Shown here piece after piece: positions 16,837 to 26,400 of a stretch of 64,000 bases of DNA (position 1 is the stretch's first letter; each line of letters opens with the position of its first letter). Made by a program: the position numbers and the translations under genes. Under the pieces are notes generated by a model that searched no databases, was not told where the DNA came from, and was given only the letters and a program-made list of their open reading frames with translations. The stretch is from Thermoactinomyces sp. DSM 45891 (lineage in GTDB: Bacteria; Bacillota; Bacilli; Thermoactinomycetales; Thermoactinomycetaceae): the NCBI RefSeq assembly GCF_900119485.1, contig NZ_FPJZ01000012.1:17962-81961 (forward strand), given 5' to 3'.

Positions 16837-18735
16837 CTAACGGTTTAACAAACTACCAACATATCGTAGAAGCCCGTTGGCACTAGCAGGGGTATACCCG
16901 TAATCTTCGACTAGACGCGCAATCACTTCATTCATCCGTTTCAGTTGCCCTTCATCTGGAGTTTTAGTAGATGTGGTAATCTTGACGATATCTTTTAGAT
17001 CGATAAATAGTTTCTTTTGAATCGCTTCTCTGAGGCGTTCGTGGCTGTTGTAATCAAAGCGTTTCCCTTTACGAGCGTAGGCAGATAAGCGGATTAAAAT
17101 CTCTTCTCTGAATGCTTTTTTGGCATTTTCCGAGATTCCAATTTGCTCTTCTATGGAACGCATCAGCTTTTCATCTGGCTCCATCTCTTCACCTGTAAGA
17201 GGGTCCTTGATTTTGTGCCAATTGCAGTACGCCTCCACATTGTCGAGGTAGTTATCCATCAGGGCTTTTGCTGATTCTTCATAGGAGTAGACAAATGCCT
17301 TTTGTACTTCTTTCTTCGCGATATCATCATATTCTTTTCTTGCTAAGGCAATGAAGTTAAGATAAAGCTCGCGTTGCTCAGAGGTAATCGATGGATGCTG
17401 ATCTAAGCCATCTTTCAGCGAACGGAGGATATCTAAAGCATTGATATAATCGGCATCTGTCCGAATAAGAGCACTTGAAATACGGTTGATCACATAACGA
17501 GGATCAATTCCGTTCAATCCTTCGTCGTAGAATTCACTTTTCAGCTCATCTACATCAATATCTTTAATGCCCTCTAAGCTTTCACCGTCGTAGAGGCGCA
17601 TTTTTTGGATGAGATCCATTCCTTGCCTTTTGGAATCTTTTAATCTAGTTAGGATGGAAAATACAGCAGCGGTACGAAGAGAGTGAGGAGCGATGTGTAT
17701 ATGAGATAAGTCGGATTGTTTAATCAGTTTCTCATAAATTTTTTCTTCTTCGGAGACTTGTAAATTGTACGGGATCGGCATTACGATAATCCGTGAGTGA
17801 AGCGCTTCATTTCGCTTGTTTGCAATAAAGTTGCGGTACTCTGTTTCATTTGTGTGAGCAATGATTAATTCATCTGCAGAGATGAGTGCAAAACGCCCTG
17901 CTTTAAAGTTTCCTTCTTGAGTGAGAGATAGTAAGTTCCATAAGAATTTCTCATCACACTTTAGCATTTCTTGGAACTCCATCAGTCCACGATTCGCTTT
18001 ATTCAATTCCCCATCAAAGCGGTAGGCACGTGGATCTGATTCGGAGCCGTACTCCGTAATCGTCGCAAAATCAATCGAACCCGTTAAGTCAGCAATATCC
18101 TGCGATTTAGGGTCAGATGGGCTAAATGTCCCAATCCCCACCCGCTCATCTTCAGATAAAAAGACTCGCTCTACTACCATATCTTCAATCCGTCCATTGT
18201 ACTCATCCCGTAGGCGTTGACGACAAGACGGACATACGTTTCCTTCTATACGAATCCCTAGCTCTTTTTCAAACTCTGAACGTACTTCTTTAGGAATCAA
18301 ATTTAATGGCTCTTCATGCATCGGACACCCTTTGATCGCATAGATTGCACCCTCATCGGTTCGCGAATACTCTTCTAGTCCTTTTTTGATCATAGCTACT
18401 AGAGTTGATTTCCCTCCACTGACAGGGCCCATTAAAAGCAGAATTCGTTTTCGAACATCCAGGCGACGAGCGGCTGAGTGAAAGTACTCTTCGACAAGGC
18501 GCTCAATTGCGTAGTCCAGTCCAAAAATTTCCTGACTAAAAAATAGATATTTTTTATTTCCATTGGAATCTGTTTCAACACCAGCCCTACGAATCATGTC
18601 ATAGACACGTGAGTGAGCCGTTTGGGTAACTTGAGGATTCTGCTTTACAATCTCCAGATATTCCGTAAATGTCCCTTCCCACAACAGCTTCTTTTCTTGT
18701 TCTCGGTGATCTGCGAGACGCTTTAAAATATCCAT
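16837..18735 (-). CDS. prkA: PrkA serine protein kinase/AAA+ protein
   Basis: A 632-residue protein, the same size as Bacillus PrkA. The N-terminal AAA+ half has the Walker A motif GPVSGGKSTLVAMIK near residue 103, and CPMHEEPLNLIP and CPSCRQR nearby. The C-terminal PrkA domain contains the distant kinase-like fold. PrkA is a forespore or coat-associated kinase in Bacillus that influences sporulation, and some studies assign it protease activity. It is the first gene of a two-gene operon with yhbH. A strong GGAGAGGGG box precedes the ATG. Confidence 0.95.
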   Translation of the reverse strand: MDILKRLADHREQEKKLLWEGTFTEYLEIVKQNPQVTQTAHSRVYDMIRRAGVETDSNGNKKYLFFSQEIFGLDYAIERLVEEYFHSAARRLDVRKRILLLMGPVSGGKSTLVAMIKKGLEEYSRTDEGAIYAIKGCPMHEEPLNLIPKEVRSEFEKELGIRIEGNVCPSCRQRLRDEYNGRIEDMVVERVFLSEDERVGIGTFSPSDPKSQDIADLTGSIDFATITEYGSESDPRAYRFDGELNKANRGLMEFQEMLKCDEKFLWNLLSLTQEGNFKAGRFALISADELIIAHTNETEYRNFIANKRNEALHSRIIVMPIPYNLQVSEEEKIYEKLIKQSDLSHIHIAPHSLRTAAVFSILTRLKDSKRQGMDLIQKMRLYDGESLEGIKDIDVDELKSEFYDEGLNGIDPRYVINRISSALIRTDADYINALDILRSLKDGLDQHPSITSEQRELYLNFIALARKEYDDIAKKEVQKAFVYSYEESAKALMDNYLDNVEAYCNWHKIKDPLTGEEMEPDEKLMRSIEEQIGISENAKKAFREEILIRLSAYARKGKRFDYNSHERLREAIQKKLFIDLKDIVKITTSTKTPDEGQLKRMNEVIARLVEDYGYTPASANGLLRYVGSLLNR

Positions 18736-19169
18736 AGAGGTCCCCTCTCCCTATCCAGCTTCACTCAAACCAATCGGTCTGAGTATCTAACATTTATTTG
18801 TCTCATGACATCATACGCATCATAACTCTAGCAAAATCCATAAAAAAGAATGAGAGTTCTAGTATATGCTAGTAGGAGATACAAGTTGCGTACGCACATT
18901 CGAATCAGAACAAATTGGGGGTTCACATCACTCGTAATGAAGGGGTCTTTGGGTCTATTAATCAGAGGTGTAGAATATGGATAAATTGACATGAAAAAGA
19001 TGATACATATTAATATTATACAATAATACAAACATTAAAACAATTTAAAGGATAAGAAAAAACGGTTCCATCCATTAGTATTTCGAAACTTGTTTTGTCT
19101 TTGGTACTATATGTATGGATTGTTTCCCAAAGGGGGCTAAATAGGGGCTGTGATTCCGCCCCATTTCAC
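18736..19169. other. 434-base intergenic stretch upstream of prkA
   Basis: No credible coding frame. It must hold the prkA promoter (minus strand, near 18750-18850), but I see no clear sigma-A or sigma-E hexamers. A GGGGC/GCCCC inverted repeat at about 19143-19161 follows the trmL stop and may be a weak terminator, without a good T-tract. Confidence 0.4.
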
Positions 19170-19634
19170 TTACTTCATCCCCGGAAAGCCAATCTGACGA
19201 AAAGCCTCATATGTCACGATCGCCACAGAGTTGGACAAGTTTAACGAACGCCTCACCGGCAGCATAGGTATACGAATTAATGTATCTCGATTCGCCTCTA
19301 AAATCTCGTTACTTAGCCCCTTCGTCTCTTTGCCAAACACGAAAAAATCGCCTTCACGATATGTAAAGTCTGTATACCAGCTAGAACCTTTTGTAGTTGA
19401 ACAAAAGAAGCGAGCATCTGGATAGTTCCGCTTGAGATCGGCAAAGGAATCATGATACTCAACTCCTAAATCGTCCCAATAATCTAATCCCGCACGCTTT
19501 AATTTCGCATTATCAATCTCAAAACCAAGAGGCTTCACCAAATGTAGCTTGGCCCCCGTAACCGCACATGTACGAGCAATATTCCCAGTATTTTGCGGGA
19601 TTTCAGGTTCAACGAGTACAATATGAAATGACAT
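19170..19634 (-). CDS. trmL: tRNA (cytidine/uridine(34)-2'-O)-methyltransferase
   Basis: A SPOUT-class methyltransferase of 154 residues from the ATG at 19634, which begins MSFHIVLVEPEIPQNTGNIA, the hallmark N-terminus of TrmL/CspR. The knotted SAM-binding C-terminus is visible in FVFGKETKGLSNEIL and IPMLPVRRSLNLSNSVAIV. The enzyme 2'-O-methylates the wobble base of leucine tRNAs. A longer in-frame start at 19661 is less likely because the conserved N-terminus begins at 19634. Confidence 0.93.
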   Translation of the reverse strand: MSFHIVLVEPEIPQNTGNIARTCAVTGAKLHLVKPLGFEIDNAKLKRAGLDYWDDLGVEYHDSFADLKRNYPDARFFCSTTKGSSWYTDFTYREGDFFVFGKETKGLSNEILEANRDTLIRIPMLPVRRSLNLSNSVAIVTYEAFRQIGFPGMK

Positions 19635-19700
19635 GTAGGCATCCCTTCCATCTGAAAACAATTCTTCCCTATTGTACGAAAGGAATGCCTAATCCACAAG

Positions 19701-20204
19701 CTAATAGACAATATGGAAGAATGCATACTTCGTTTTAGGAGTCCAACCTGGTGAATCCAGATATCTCCACGGCCTGAAGGCACTCGGATATGTTTGCGCA
19801 TGTACAAGTGGTTCTCCATTTTCATCAAAGCCGGTTACAATCGTATTATGGTTCCATTTGCCATCGCCTTCCCAATCATAGCAAATGACGTCCCCTAACT
19901 GGAGCTGTCTAGCCTCTTGCCTCACTTGAACGCGTTTATTCTCTCTTAAGTACCAATATAAACTGTGAGCCACAGCCCAACTATCACTCCAACGGTCATT
20001 TTTCCCCCCTCTATGCATGTACCACCAACCTTTTTGGGGATTTCCATGACCTTCCATCGGAAAATGACCTGCATACAAACACTGTGAGATAAAATTGGTA
20101 CAGTTATCCGAAAACACTAGGTATGCTGGATTATTATGATTCCAATGTTGTTTCGCATAGGCTACTGCTTGTTCACGTACATACGTCGATACTTCCATTG
20201 GCAT
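19701..20204 (-). CDS. amidase-domain protein (Amidase_6 type)
   Basis: 167 residues from the ATG at 20204, which has GAGGAGAG upstream and follows a spacer of six T. The sequence has SDNCTNFISQCLYAG near residue 28 (nucleophile Cys), GDVICYDWEGDGKWNHNTIVTG near residue 120 (His in WNHN) and a conserved WWYM. This is the compact putative amidase domain often found at the C-terminus of sporulation or cell-wall proteins in Bacillales. Here it stands alone without a signal peptide. It probably cleaves an amide or peptide bond. A longer frame to 20300 overlaps ogt and lacks a ribosome binding site. Confidence 0.8.
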   Translation of the reverse strand: MPMEVSTYVREQAVAYAKQHWNHNNPAYLVFSDNCTNFISQCLYAGHFPMEGHGNPQKGWWYMHRGGKNDRWSDSWAVAHSLYWYLRENKRVQVRQEARQLQLGDVICYDWEGDGKWNHNTIVTGFDENGEPLVHAQTYPSAFRPWRYLDSPGWTPKTKYAFFHIVY

Positions 20205-20283
20205 AAAAAACTCTCCTCTCTCAGAAACAGAGTATGAGGAGAGAAAAGAAAAAAGCACGCTTCCATATTGATTTTCAAAAAGA

Positions 20284-20817
20284 TTAATCTTTATTTTCAC
20301 TAAATCCTTCTAAATATAACAGTTTTTTTTTGATATCCAAGCCGCCACCGTATCCAACAAGGGATCCGTTTGCACCGATCACTCGATGGCAAGGCACAAC
20401 AATCGAAATCGGATTTTTATTATTTGCTCCCCCTATTGCTCGAACTGCTTTCGGAGCTCCAATCGCCTCTGCAACTTGTTTGTAAGATGCAACAGTCCCG
20501 TATGGGATTTGACATAGTTGCCGATATACGAGCTGTTGAAAGGGGGTACCTGTGAGATCTAGGGGCAAATCAAACTCTTTACGTTTCCGGTCAAAATACT
20601 CTAGCAATTGGGTTAGGGCTGGAGTACATGCTTGCTCATTCTGCTCGAAATGAGTAGAACGGGCTCGCTTACTCGCCCAAATTCGCAAACCGAAAATAGG
20701 ATCCTCTTTCTTCGGAAAGTCAAGATAACAAAGCCCCTGCTGAGACACCGCCACAGTAATAACACCCACTTGGGATTTCAATGTACTCCAAGCGATAATG
20801 GGCTGGCACTGGTTCAC
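20284..20817 (-). CDS. ogt: methylated-DNA--[protein]-cysteine S-methyltransferase
   Basis: 177 residues from a GTG at 20817, preceded by AAAGGAGG at good spacing. It has an N-terminal methyltransferase-like domain and the C-terminal active-site motif IVVPCHRVIGANGSLVGYGG with the acceptor cysteine. A helix-turn-helix, YGTVASYKQVAEAIGAPKAVRAIG, lies just before it. The protein removes methyl groups from O6-methylguanine in DNA by suicide transfer. It is encoded 80 bases upstream of the amidase-domain gene on the same strand. Confidence 0.93.
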   Translation of the reverse strand: MNQCQPIIAWSTLKSQVGVITVAVSQQGLCYLDFPKKEDPIFGLRIWASKRARSTHFEQNEQACTPALTQLLEYFDRKRKEFDLPLDLTGTPFQQLVYRQLCQIPYGTVASYKQVAEAIGAPKAVRAIGGANNKNPISIVVPCHRVIGANGSLVGYGGGLDIKKKLLYLEGFSENKD

Positions 20818-20943
20818 AAGTAGATCCTCCTTTTGATCATACCAATACAATTCATACTACGATCATACCCCTTTCGGCACAGTAGGTGAGCATGTAATGA
20901 TTGTCAATTTTTATAACGAATAGTTAGGACAATCTTTCTTTGT

Positions 20944-22092
20944 TTATGAGGAGGAAGCTGATTTCTGAATTCGCTCTAAGCCAAAACAAATCTCACGAAG
21001 AACCTCTTCATCCTGTTCTTCATGCAATGCTTGATTTAATATCTCTTCTATCTCCACCCCACCGATTTTGCTCAAAGCCCATGCACTCATCCCTCGAATA
21101 ACAGGACGGGAATCTTGTCTTAATAGATTTTTCAATAATGGAACGGCTGATTGGTCCTTAAAGTGAGCAAGTGCAATAATCGCATTTCGTTGGATCGGCT
21201 TTTTCCCCCGCCATGAGCCTGACATATACCCATATTTCTCTTTAAATTCACGATTGCTCATGGTAAGAAGTGGTTGCAAAAGAGGCTTCACCAACTCAGG
21301 ATCAGGCTCAAACTCAGCGTGATGAGTAAAGTTACGTTTTCGATTCTTTGGACAAACCGTTTGACACGTATCACATCCGTAGAGCCTGTTTCCTATCTTT
21401 TCACGATAGAGCTCATCTATAAATCCTTTCGTTTGCGTAAGAAACGCAATACACTTGGTCGAGTCTAGTTGCCCTGGCTCTACTAGAGCACCGGTAGGAC
21501 AAACATCTAGACACAACGTACAATCACCGCATCCATCTAAAACCGATTCATCAGGAGGAATATATAAGTCTGTAATCATCTCCCCCAGATAGACCCATGA
21601 GCCAAATTCTTCGGTTAGAATCGAAGTATTTTTCGCACTCCAACCAATCCCGGCACGTTCCGCTACAGCTCGATCCGATAGAGCACCAGTATCTACCATC
21701 GATTGGATTCGAGCGGTAGGGACTAATTCGAGTAGATACGCCTCTAGCAGTGCCAGCTTATCTCGCAAGACATCATGATAATCTTGTCCCCATGACGCCC
21801 TAGCAAAAATCCCCCGGTACGCTCCAGGCTCAGAACGAGGGGGATTACTCATTTTGGAGGGGTAGGCGACCGCAATGGCAATAATGGATTTCGCTTCTGG
21901 TAGTGTGAGTGTAGGAATCGTGCGCAGATTAAGATCCGGTTCTTCAAAACCTGATTCGTAACCTGATTCCCGATGCTGAACAAGTTTTTGTTTCAATTCA
22001 ACAAAGGGATCCGCTGTAGTAAAGCCGATTTTATCGATTCCGATCTCGTTTGCTTTTTCAATCAGCTTTTGTTTCAATTCCATTGCGTTCAC
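20944..22092 (-). CDS. queG: epoxyqueuosine reductase
   Basis: A 382-residue protein with a GTG start at 22092 preceded by AAGGAGG. The N-terminal domain binds cobalamin. Two 4Fe-4S ferredoxin motifs follow: CGDCTLCLDVCPTGAL (~190) and the second cysteine set in LYGCDTCQTVCPKN (~245). A C-terminal HEAT-like repeat (SAVPLLKNLLRQDSRPVIRGM) is usual in the Bacillales form. QueG reduces epoxyqueuosine to queuosine in tRNA, the last step of queuosine synthesis. Confidence 0.95.
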   Translation of the reverse strand: MNAMELKQKLIEKANEIGIDKIGFTTADPFVELKQKLVQHRESGYESGFEEPDLNLRTIPTLTLPEAKSIIAIAVAYPSKMSNPPRSEPGAYRGIFARASWGQDYHDVLRDKLALLEAYLLELVPTARIQSMVDTGALSDRAVAERAGIGWSAKNTSILTEEFGSWVYLGEMITDLYIPPDESVLDGCGDCTLCLDVCPTGALVEPGQLDSTKCIAFLTQTKGFIDELYREKIGNRLYGCDTCQTVCPKNRKRNFTHHAEFEPDPELVKPLLQPLLTMSNREFKEKYGYMSGSWRGKKPIQRNAIIALAHFKDQSAVPLLKNLLRQDSRPVIRGMSAWALSKIGGVEIEEILNQALHEEQDEEVLREICFGLERIQKSASSS

Positions 22093-22128
22093 CTAGTCCA
22101 CCTCCTTTTTCCATTATGTAGTTATGGG

Positions 22129-22542
22129 TTATTTTCTAGGCACCGCAGCTCGGGCCAATTCATCACAACGATTATTTAACTCTACATTGCTGTGACCCTT
22201 CACTTTGATAAACTCTACGTCGTGTTTTCGTGTCAGGGCAAGTAGCTCTCTCCATTGATCAGGATTTTTTTTAAAGCCCTCTCTCTCCCATTTGACATAC
22301 CACTTTTGATGGAAGCAGTTCACGATATAAGCGCTATCAGAGTGCACTTTTACCTTACATTTCGTCTTTAATATTTTAAGCGCTTCGATGACAGCCTGTA
22401 ACTCCATACGGTTATTGGTGGTATTGGGATCTCCACCTGAGATTTCTTTACGATGCCCGCCATATAGCAAAACAGCAGCCCATCCTCCCGGTCCAGGATT
22501 ATAAGAACATGCTCCATCTGTATAAACAATTACTTCTTTCAC
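22129..22542 (-). CDS. rnhA: ribonuclease HI
   Basis: A 137-residue RNase H with the catalytic carboxylates in YTDGACSYNPGPGGWAA (Asp10), NRMELQAVIEAL (Glu48), HSDSAYIVN (Asp70) and the C-terminal ELARAA Asp. It hydrolyses the RNA strand of RNA-DNA hybrids. The GTG start overlaps the stop of the uracil-DNA glycosylase gene by four bases, showing translational coupling. Confidence 0.93.
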   Translation of the reverse strand: MKEVIVYTDGACSYNPGPGGWAAVLLYGGHRKEISGGDPNTTNNRMELQAVIEALKILKTKCKVKVHSDSAYIVNCFHQKWYVKWEREGFKKNPDQWRELLALTRKHDVEFIKVKGHSNVELNNRCDELARAAVPRK

Positions 22543-23111
22543 CGATTTTCATCTCCTTGTAGAAGCATATGATAGGCATCTCGAATCTGCTGGAAATCAC
22601 TCCATGCATCTTTTTTCGCAGATGGGTTTCGTAATAGGTACGCAGGATGTAGTGTGGGCATAAAATGGACCCCTTTTCGCTCGATCCATCGCCCTCTCAC
22701 TTGTGTAATTCGCGCCTTAGGATCAAGAATCGCTCGCGTAGGTGCTGAACCTAAGAGAACGATTAATTTCGGACGTATCAATTGAAACTGTTGTCGTAGG
22801 ATGTGGATACAGGCAGACATTTCTTCTGGTTCGGGAGTGCGGTTTCCGGGAGGGCGGCATTTGACAATATTGGTGATATAAATCTCCTCTCTCGGAATTT
22901 CAGCAGCCTCTAACATTCTACTTAATAATTGTCCAGCTTTTCCCACAAAAGGTCTTCCCAAACGATCCTCATCCGCTCCTGGCCCTTCTCCTACCAGCAT
23001 CAAGGGAGAAGATGGATTTCCTTCCCCGATAACAACTTGAGACCTCCCTTGTGCATGGAGTGGGCACATTTGACATTGACAGTATTTTTCATACAGCTCC
23101 ACTAAGGACAT
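22539..23111 (-). CDS. uracil-DNA glycosylase, family 4 (iron-sulfur type)
   Basis: A 190-residue enzyme with motif 1 GEGPGADEDRLGRPFVG, the 4Fe-4S cysteines (CQCQMCPLH near the N-terminus, plus the CRPPGNR and CIH positions) and motif 2 HPAYLLRNPS. Family 4 UDGs excise uracil from DNA to start base-excision repair. It is coupled to rnhA by a four-base overlap. Confidence 0.92.
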   Translation of the reverse strand: MSLVELYEKYCQCQMCPLHAQGRSQVVIGEGNPSSPLMLVGEGPGADEDRLGRPFVGKAGQLLSRMLEAAEIPREEIYITNIVKCRPPGNRTPEPEEMSACIHILRQQFQLIRPKLIVLLGSAPTRAILDPKARITQVRGRWIERKGVHFMPTLHPAYLLRNPSAKKDAWSDFQQIRDAYHMLLQGDENR

Positions 23112-23184
23112 CCCTAGGTATCTCCTCTTCTATTCGGGTCTATTAAATCCTCTAATCTTTTCTATATTGATCTGGGCATAGAAA

Positions 23185-23208
23185 GAAAACTACCCAACTA
23201 GTGAGTAG
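23185..23208 (-). terminator. terminator after tRNA-Pro
   Basis: On the minus strand CTACTCA and TTGGGTAG arms flank a CTAG loop, followed by TTTTC. It lies ten bases past the tRNA 3' end. Confidence 0.6.
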
Positions 23209-23217
23209 TTTTTTGAG

Positions 23218-23294
23218 TGGTCGGGATGACACGATTCGAACGTGCGACCCCCTGGTCCCAAACCAGGTGCTCTACCAAGCTGAGCCACATCCCG
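23218..23294 (-). tRNA. tRNA-Pro (anticodon UGG)
   Basis: The minus strand folds as a standard cloverleaf: acceptor CGGGATG / CATCCCG, D-arm GCTC...GAGC, and anticodon stem CCTGG/CCAGG with loop TTTGGGA giving UGG. The T-arm contains GTTCGAATC, and CCA is encoded at the 3' end. It is 77 bases long. Confidence 0.96.
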
Positions 23295-23379
23295 ATATTC
23301 AACTTATGCAATCAATTAATGACAAGAAATAATATAACATACCCGTTATGAAGTGGTCAACACCTTTTTTAAAAAACAA

Positions 23380-23416
23380 AGCCCTCTTCCTCGAATGTTT
23401 GCATCAGAAGAGGGCT
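23380..23416 (-). terminator. terminator of the NRPS operon
   Basis: Arms AGCCCTCTT and AAGAGGGCT (23380-23388, 23408-23416) are separated by a 19-base loop. On the minus strand they are followed by TTGTTTTTT. It lies 17 bases past the NRPS stop codon. Confidence 0.88.
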
Positions 23417-23433
23417 TCCCTTTTCTCTATCTA

Positions 23434-26400
23434 CTAAGACTTGTCGCTCCCTAGCATGTCTCGCTTTTCATCTACCACCTGAGCTAATTTGCGAATCGTG
23501 ACAAATTCGAATAGCTCACGAATCGAGAACGAGACTCGACATTTTTTACTAATCTGTGAAACGATTTGAGCAGCTTTCAAAGAATGACCTCCCAAATCAA
23601 AAAAACTGTCCGTTACACTAATGCTCTCCATCTGAAGGATCTCTCTCCAGATATTCAAAATTTCTTCCTCTGTTTGACTCTTCGGTAATATAAACTCTCG
23701 CTCAGCAAAGAGTGTGTAGGCTTTAGGCAACCTATTTTTATCAATCTTACCACTTGTCATAAGTGGCATTTGGGTTACAAAAACGTATTGCTGCGGGACC
23801 ATATATTCAGGCATAAATTCTTTCAAATAGCTTTCCAATTGACTTGAATCAACATAATTCCAAGTCTGCGCTGAATCAAGTGGATGCTCCACCCAAACAC
23901 TCGGATCCCAATACTCCCCTATTCCTTGTTCCAAGTCAATATGGACAGGTGATAGAGCTTTCTCTACCTCATAAGAACCACTTTCCTCAAAGATAGTACC
24001 TGCCCATCTTTGCCAATCAACAACACTTGCCTTAACATACTGAGACTTATGCGCAATCTGAAGGATTTTTCCTCCTACACGCTCATGTGAACGTAACCAG
24101 TTATCTACAGGCAATCCGTCTTCCCTCCGCAATTCGCAGTAAGAAGAAAAATCGAGATCCGTGTACGCATTTTTACCTGTTGGGCGAACGGGTACAATCA
24201 GACTTTGTAATCCATGTCCATGAGCGAGCATTTTAAACGCTTTTACTAGTAATGTTGCAAGTCCTTTTCCTTGATATTTCGTATTCACTACCCCCGCGAG
24301 AACGAGTAGTGTATTTGGTTTTTGGTCTCCTTTGGCGTCTGTAAAACCTTTAATCAAAGCCTCATCCCAACCTTGTGGCAAATGCTCCTTGGTACCCTCC
24401 CAGTAAATCGGAATTGCATTCCCAACAGCTACTACCTCTCCTAAACCATCGACCAAAGCAAGTTGGTATTCGGTAAATTGAGTAAAGAGTTGAGGCCAAT
24501 ATTCCCGTAGCACTTCTTCTCCAGAGAAAAATTCAGGCCATGCAGTAAAATGAAGCTCGTTCATTTTGTCTTGTAGACTAGGGATTTGTGAAAGAGTATA
24601 TAACTTTAACCCTTCCCCATCCATTTGAAGAACAGGACTTTCCGATTTCATTTCCACATAAGCGACGAGTCCATCCATTCGTTCATCTTTCTTATGAATC
24701 ACGACACAACTACTTACACGCTCGTGCGAAGCTAGCCAACTCTCTACTTCTTCTAGCTCTACTCGATTCCCACGCACTTTTACTTGATGATCGATACGGC
24801 CTAGGTAGACGATATTTCCATCTTCTACATACTTCGCAACGTCACCCGTTTTATATAATCGAGCGTTCACATCTGACGTAAAGGGATTCGGTACAAAGTA
24901 CTGGTCCGTCATAGCTGGATCATGCAGATATCCACGTGCAAGTCCTGGAGAATCGATATAAATTTCACCCCGTACTCCAACGGGCACACGATTCATGAAT
25001 TCATCTAGTAGGTACACTTTCACATTGTGAATCGGCCTACCAATCGGAACGGCATTTCCTAAATAGGGCTCATCACAATCAAATGTAATCGCATCTACTG
25101 TTATTTCAGTCGGGCCATAGTGATTGCTCAGACGACAGGAAAACTGACTCTTGAATTGATCGCATAACTCGCGAGTAAGTAGAGCCCCTCCACAAATCAC
25201 ATAACGGAGTGACGGCAAGTTTTCAAAATCCCCATTTTTCCTTGCCGTTACAAAGGCTTCTAATAATATCGGCACAAACTGGAGAATCGTAATCTGATGT
25301 TTCTTTACCAACTTCCCGATCGAAGCTGGGCTTTTACGTTCCGCAGGCTCTGGAATCACTACTTTCGCACCTTGTGTTAGAGGCCAAAATATTTCAAGTA
25401 GCGATGCATCAAATGTATAAGGTGTCATAAACAAAGTTGCATCTGAATCAGAAAGTGGATATTTGCTCTGACTCCACTCAAACAGATTAATGATACCGCG
25501 ATGTTCTATTTCGATTCCCTTTGGCATGCCTGTCGTACCGGAAGTAAATAACACATAGGCTAACGTGCTAGATGATACAGAGAGATTTAGATTCGTATTC
25601 GATTGCTTATCAATCAGCGAACCATCTACATCCACGATAATCCTTTTCCCTTGAAATAATAGATCTTCTCTCACATATTGACTCTCCGTAAGGATTACAT
25701 CAATTCCTGCGCGTTGGATGATCATCTGCTGACGACTTATTGGAACTTCTGGGCTAAGAGGAACGTAGGCAGCTCCTGCTTTTAACACAGCTATCAGTGC
25801 CACCATCATGTCTGTAGATGGCTCAAATGTAATCCCTACCTTATCTTCAGGCTTTACACCCAGGTGTGTGAGCCAGTGTGCTAAGCGATTTGCTTTCTCA
25901 TTTAGCTCACGATAGCTGAGAGTAGTCTCGTTATATAGAATGGCTGGATTTTCTGGTGTCTTCGCAGCCTGTCTCTCGATCATTTCATGAAGACACATTG
26001 CACCTTCGGAGGAATTCTCTGTCTGATTCCACTCATTCATCTGCTGTTTCTCTGATTCCGATACCAGCGCATACTCTTGAAGCTGTTTCCCTGGTGCACT
26101 AACTACCTGCTCCGCGAGCCATATAAACTGCTGCGAAATCTGCTCTGCTGTTGATTTCGTAAATAAATCAGAGTTGTAATTAAGGTTAATTTCAAGACCA
26201 CTTTCTAATTCATCAAAAACAAATGTTAAGTCAAAGCGGGAATTTCGCTCGATGAAATCATACACGCGAAAGTTACATTGCAACCCTTCAAATTGAATCT
26301 CATCCATCAATCTCTGCTTGTTATTTTGTAAACCATACATCACAGAAAACAGTTTCGTTCGCGACAAGTCTACTTCCGCTTCAATCTGCTCAATCACAAA

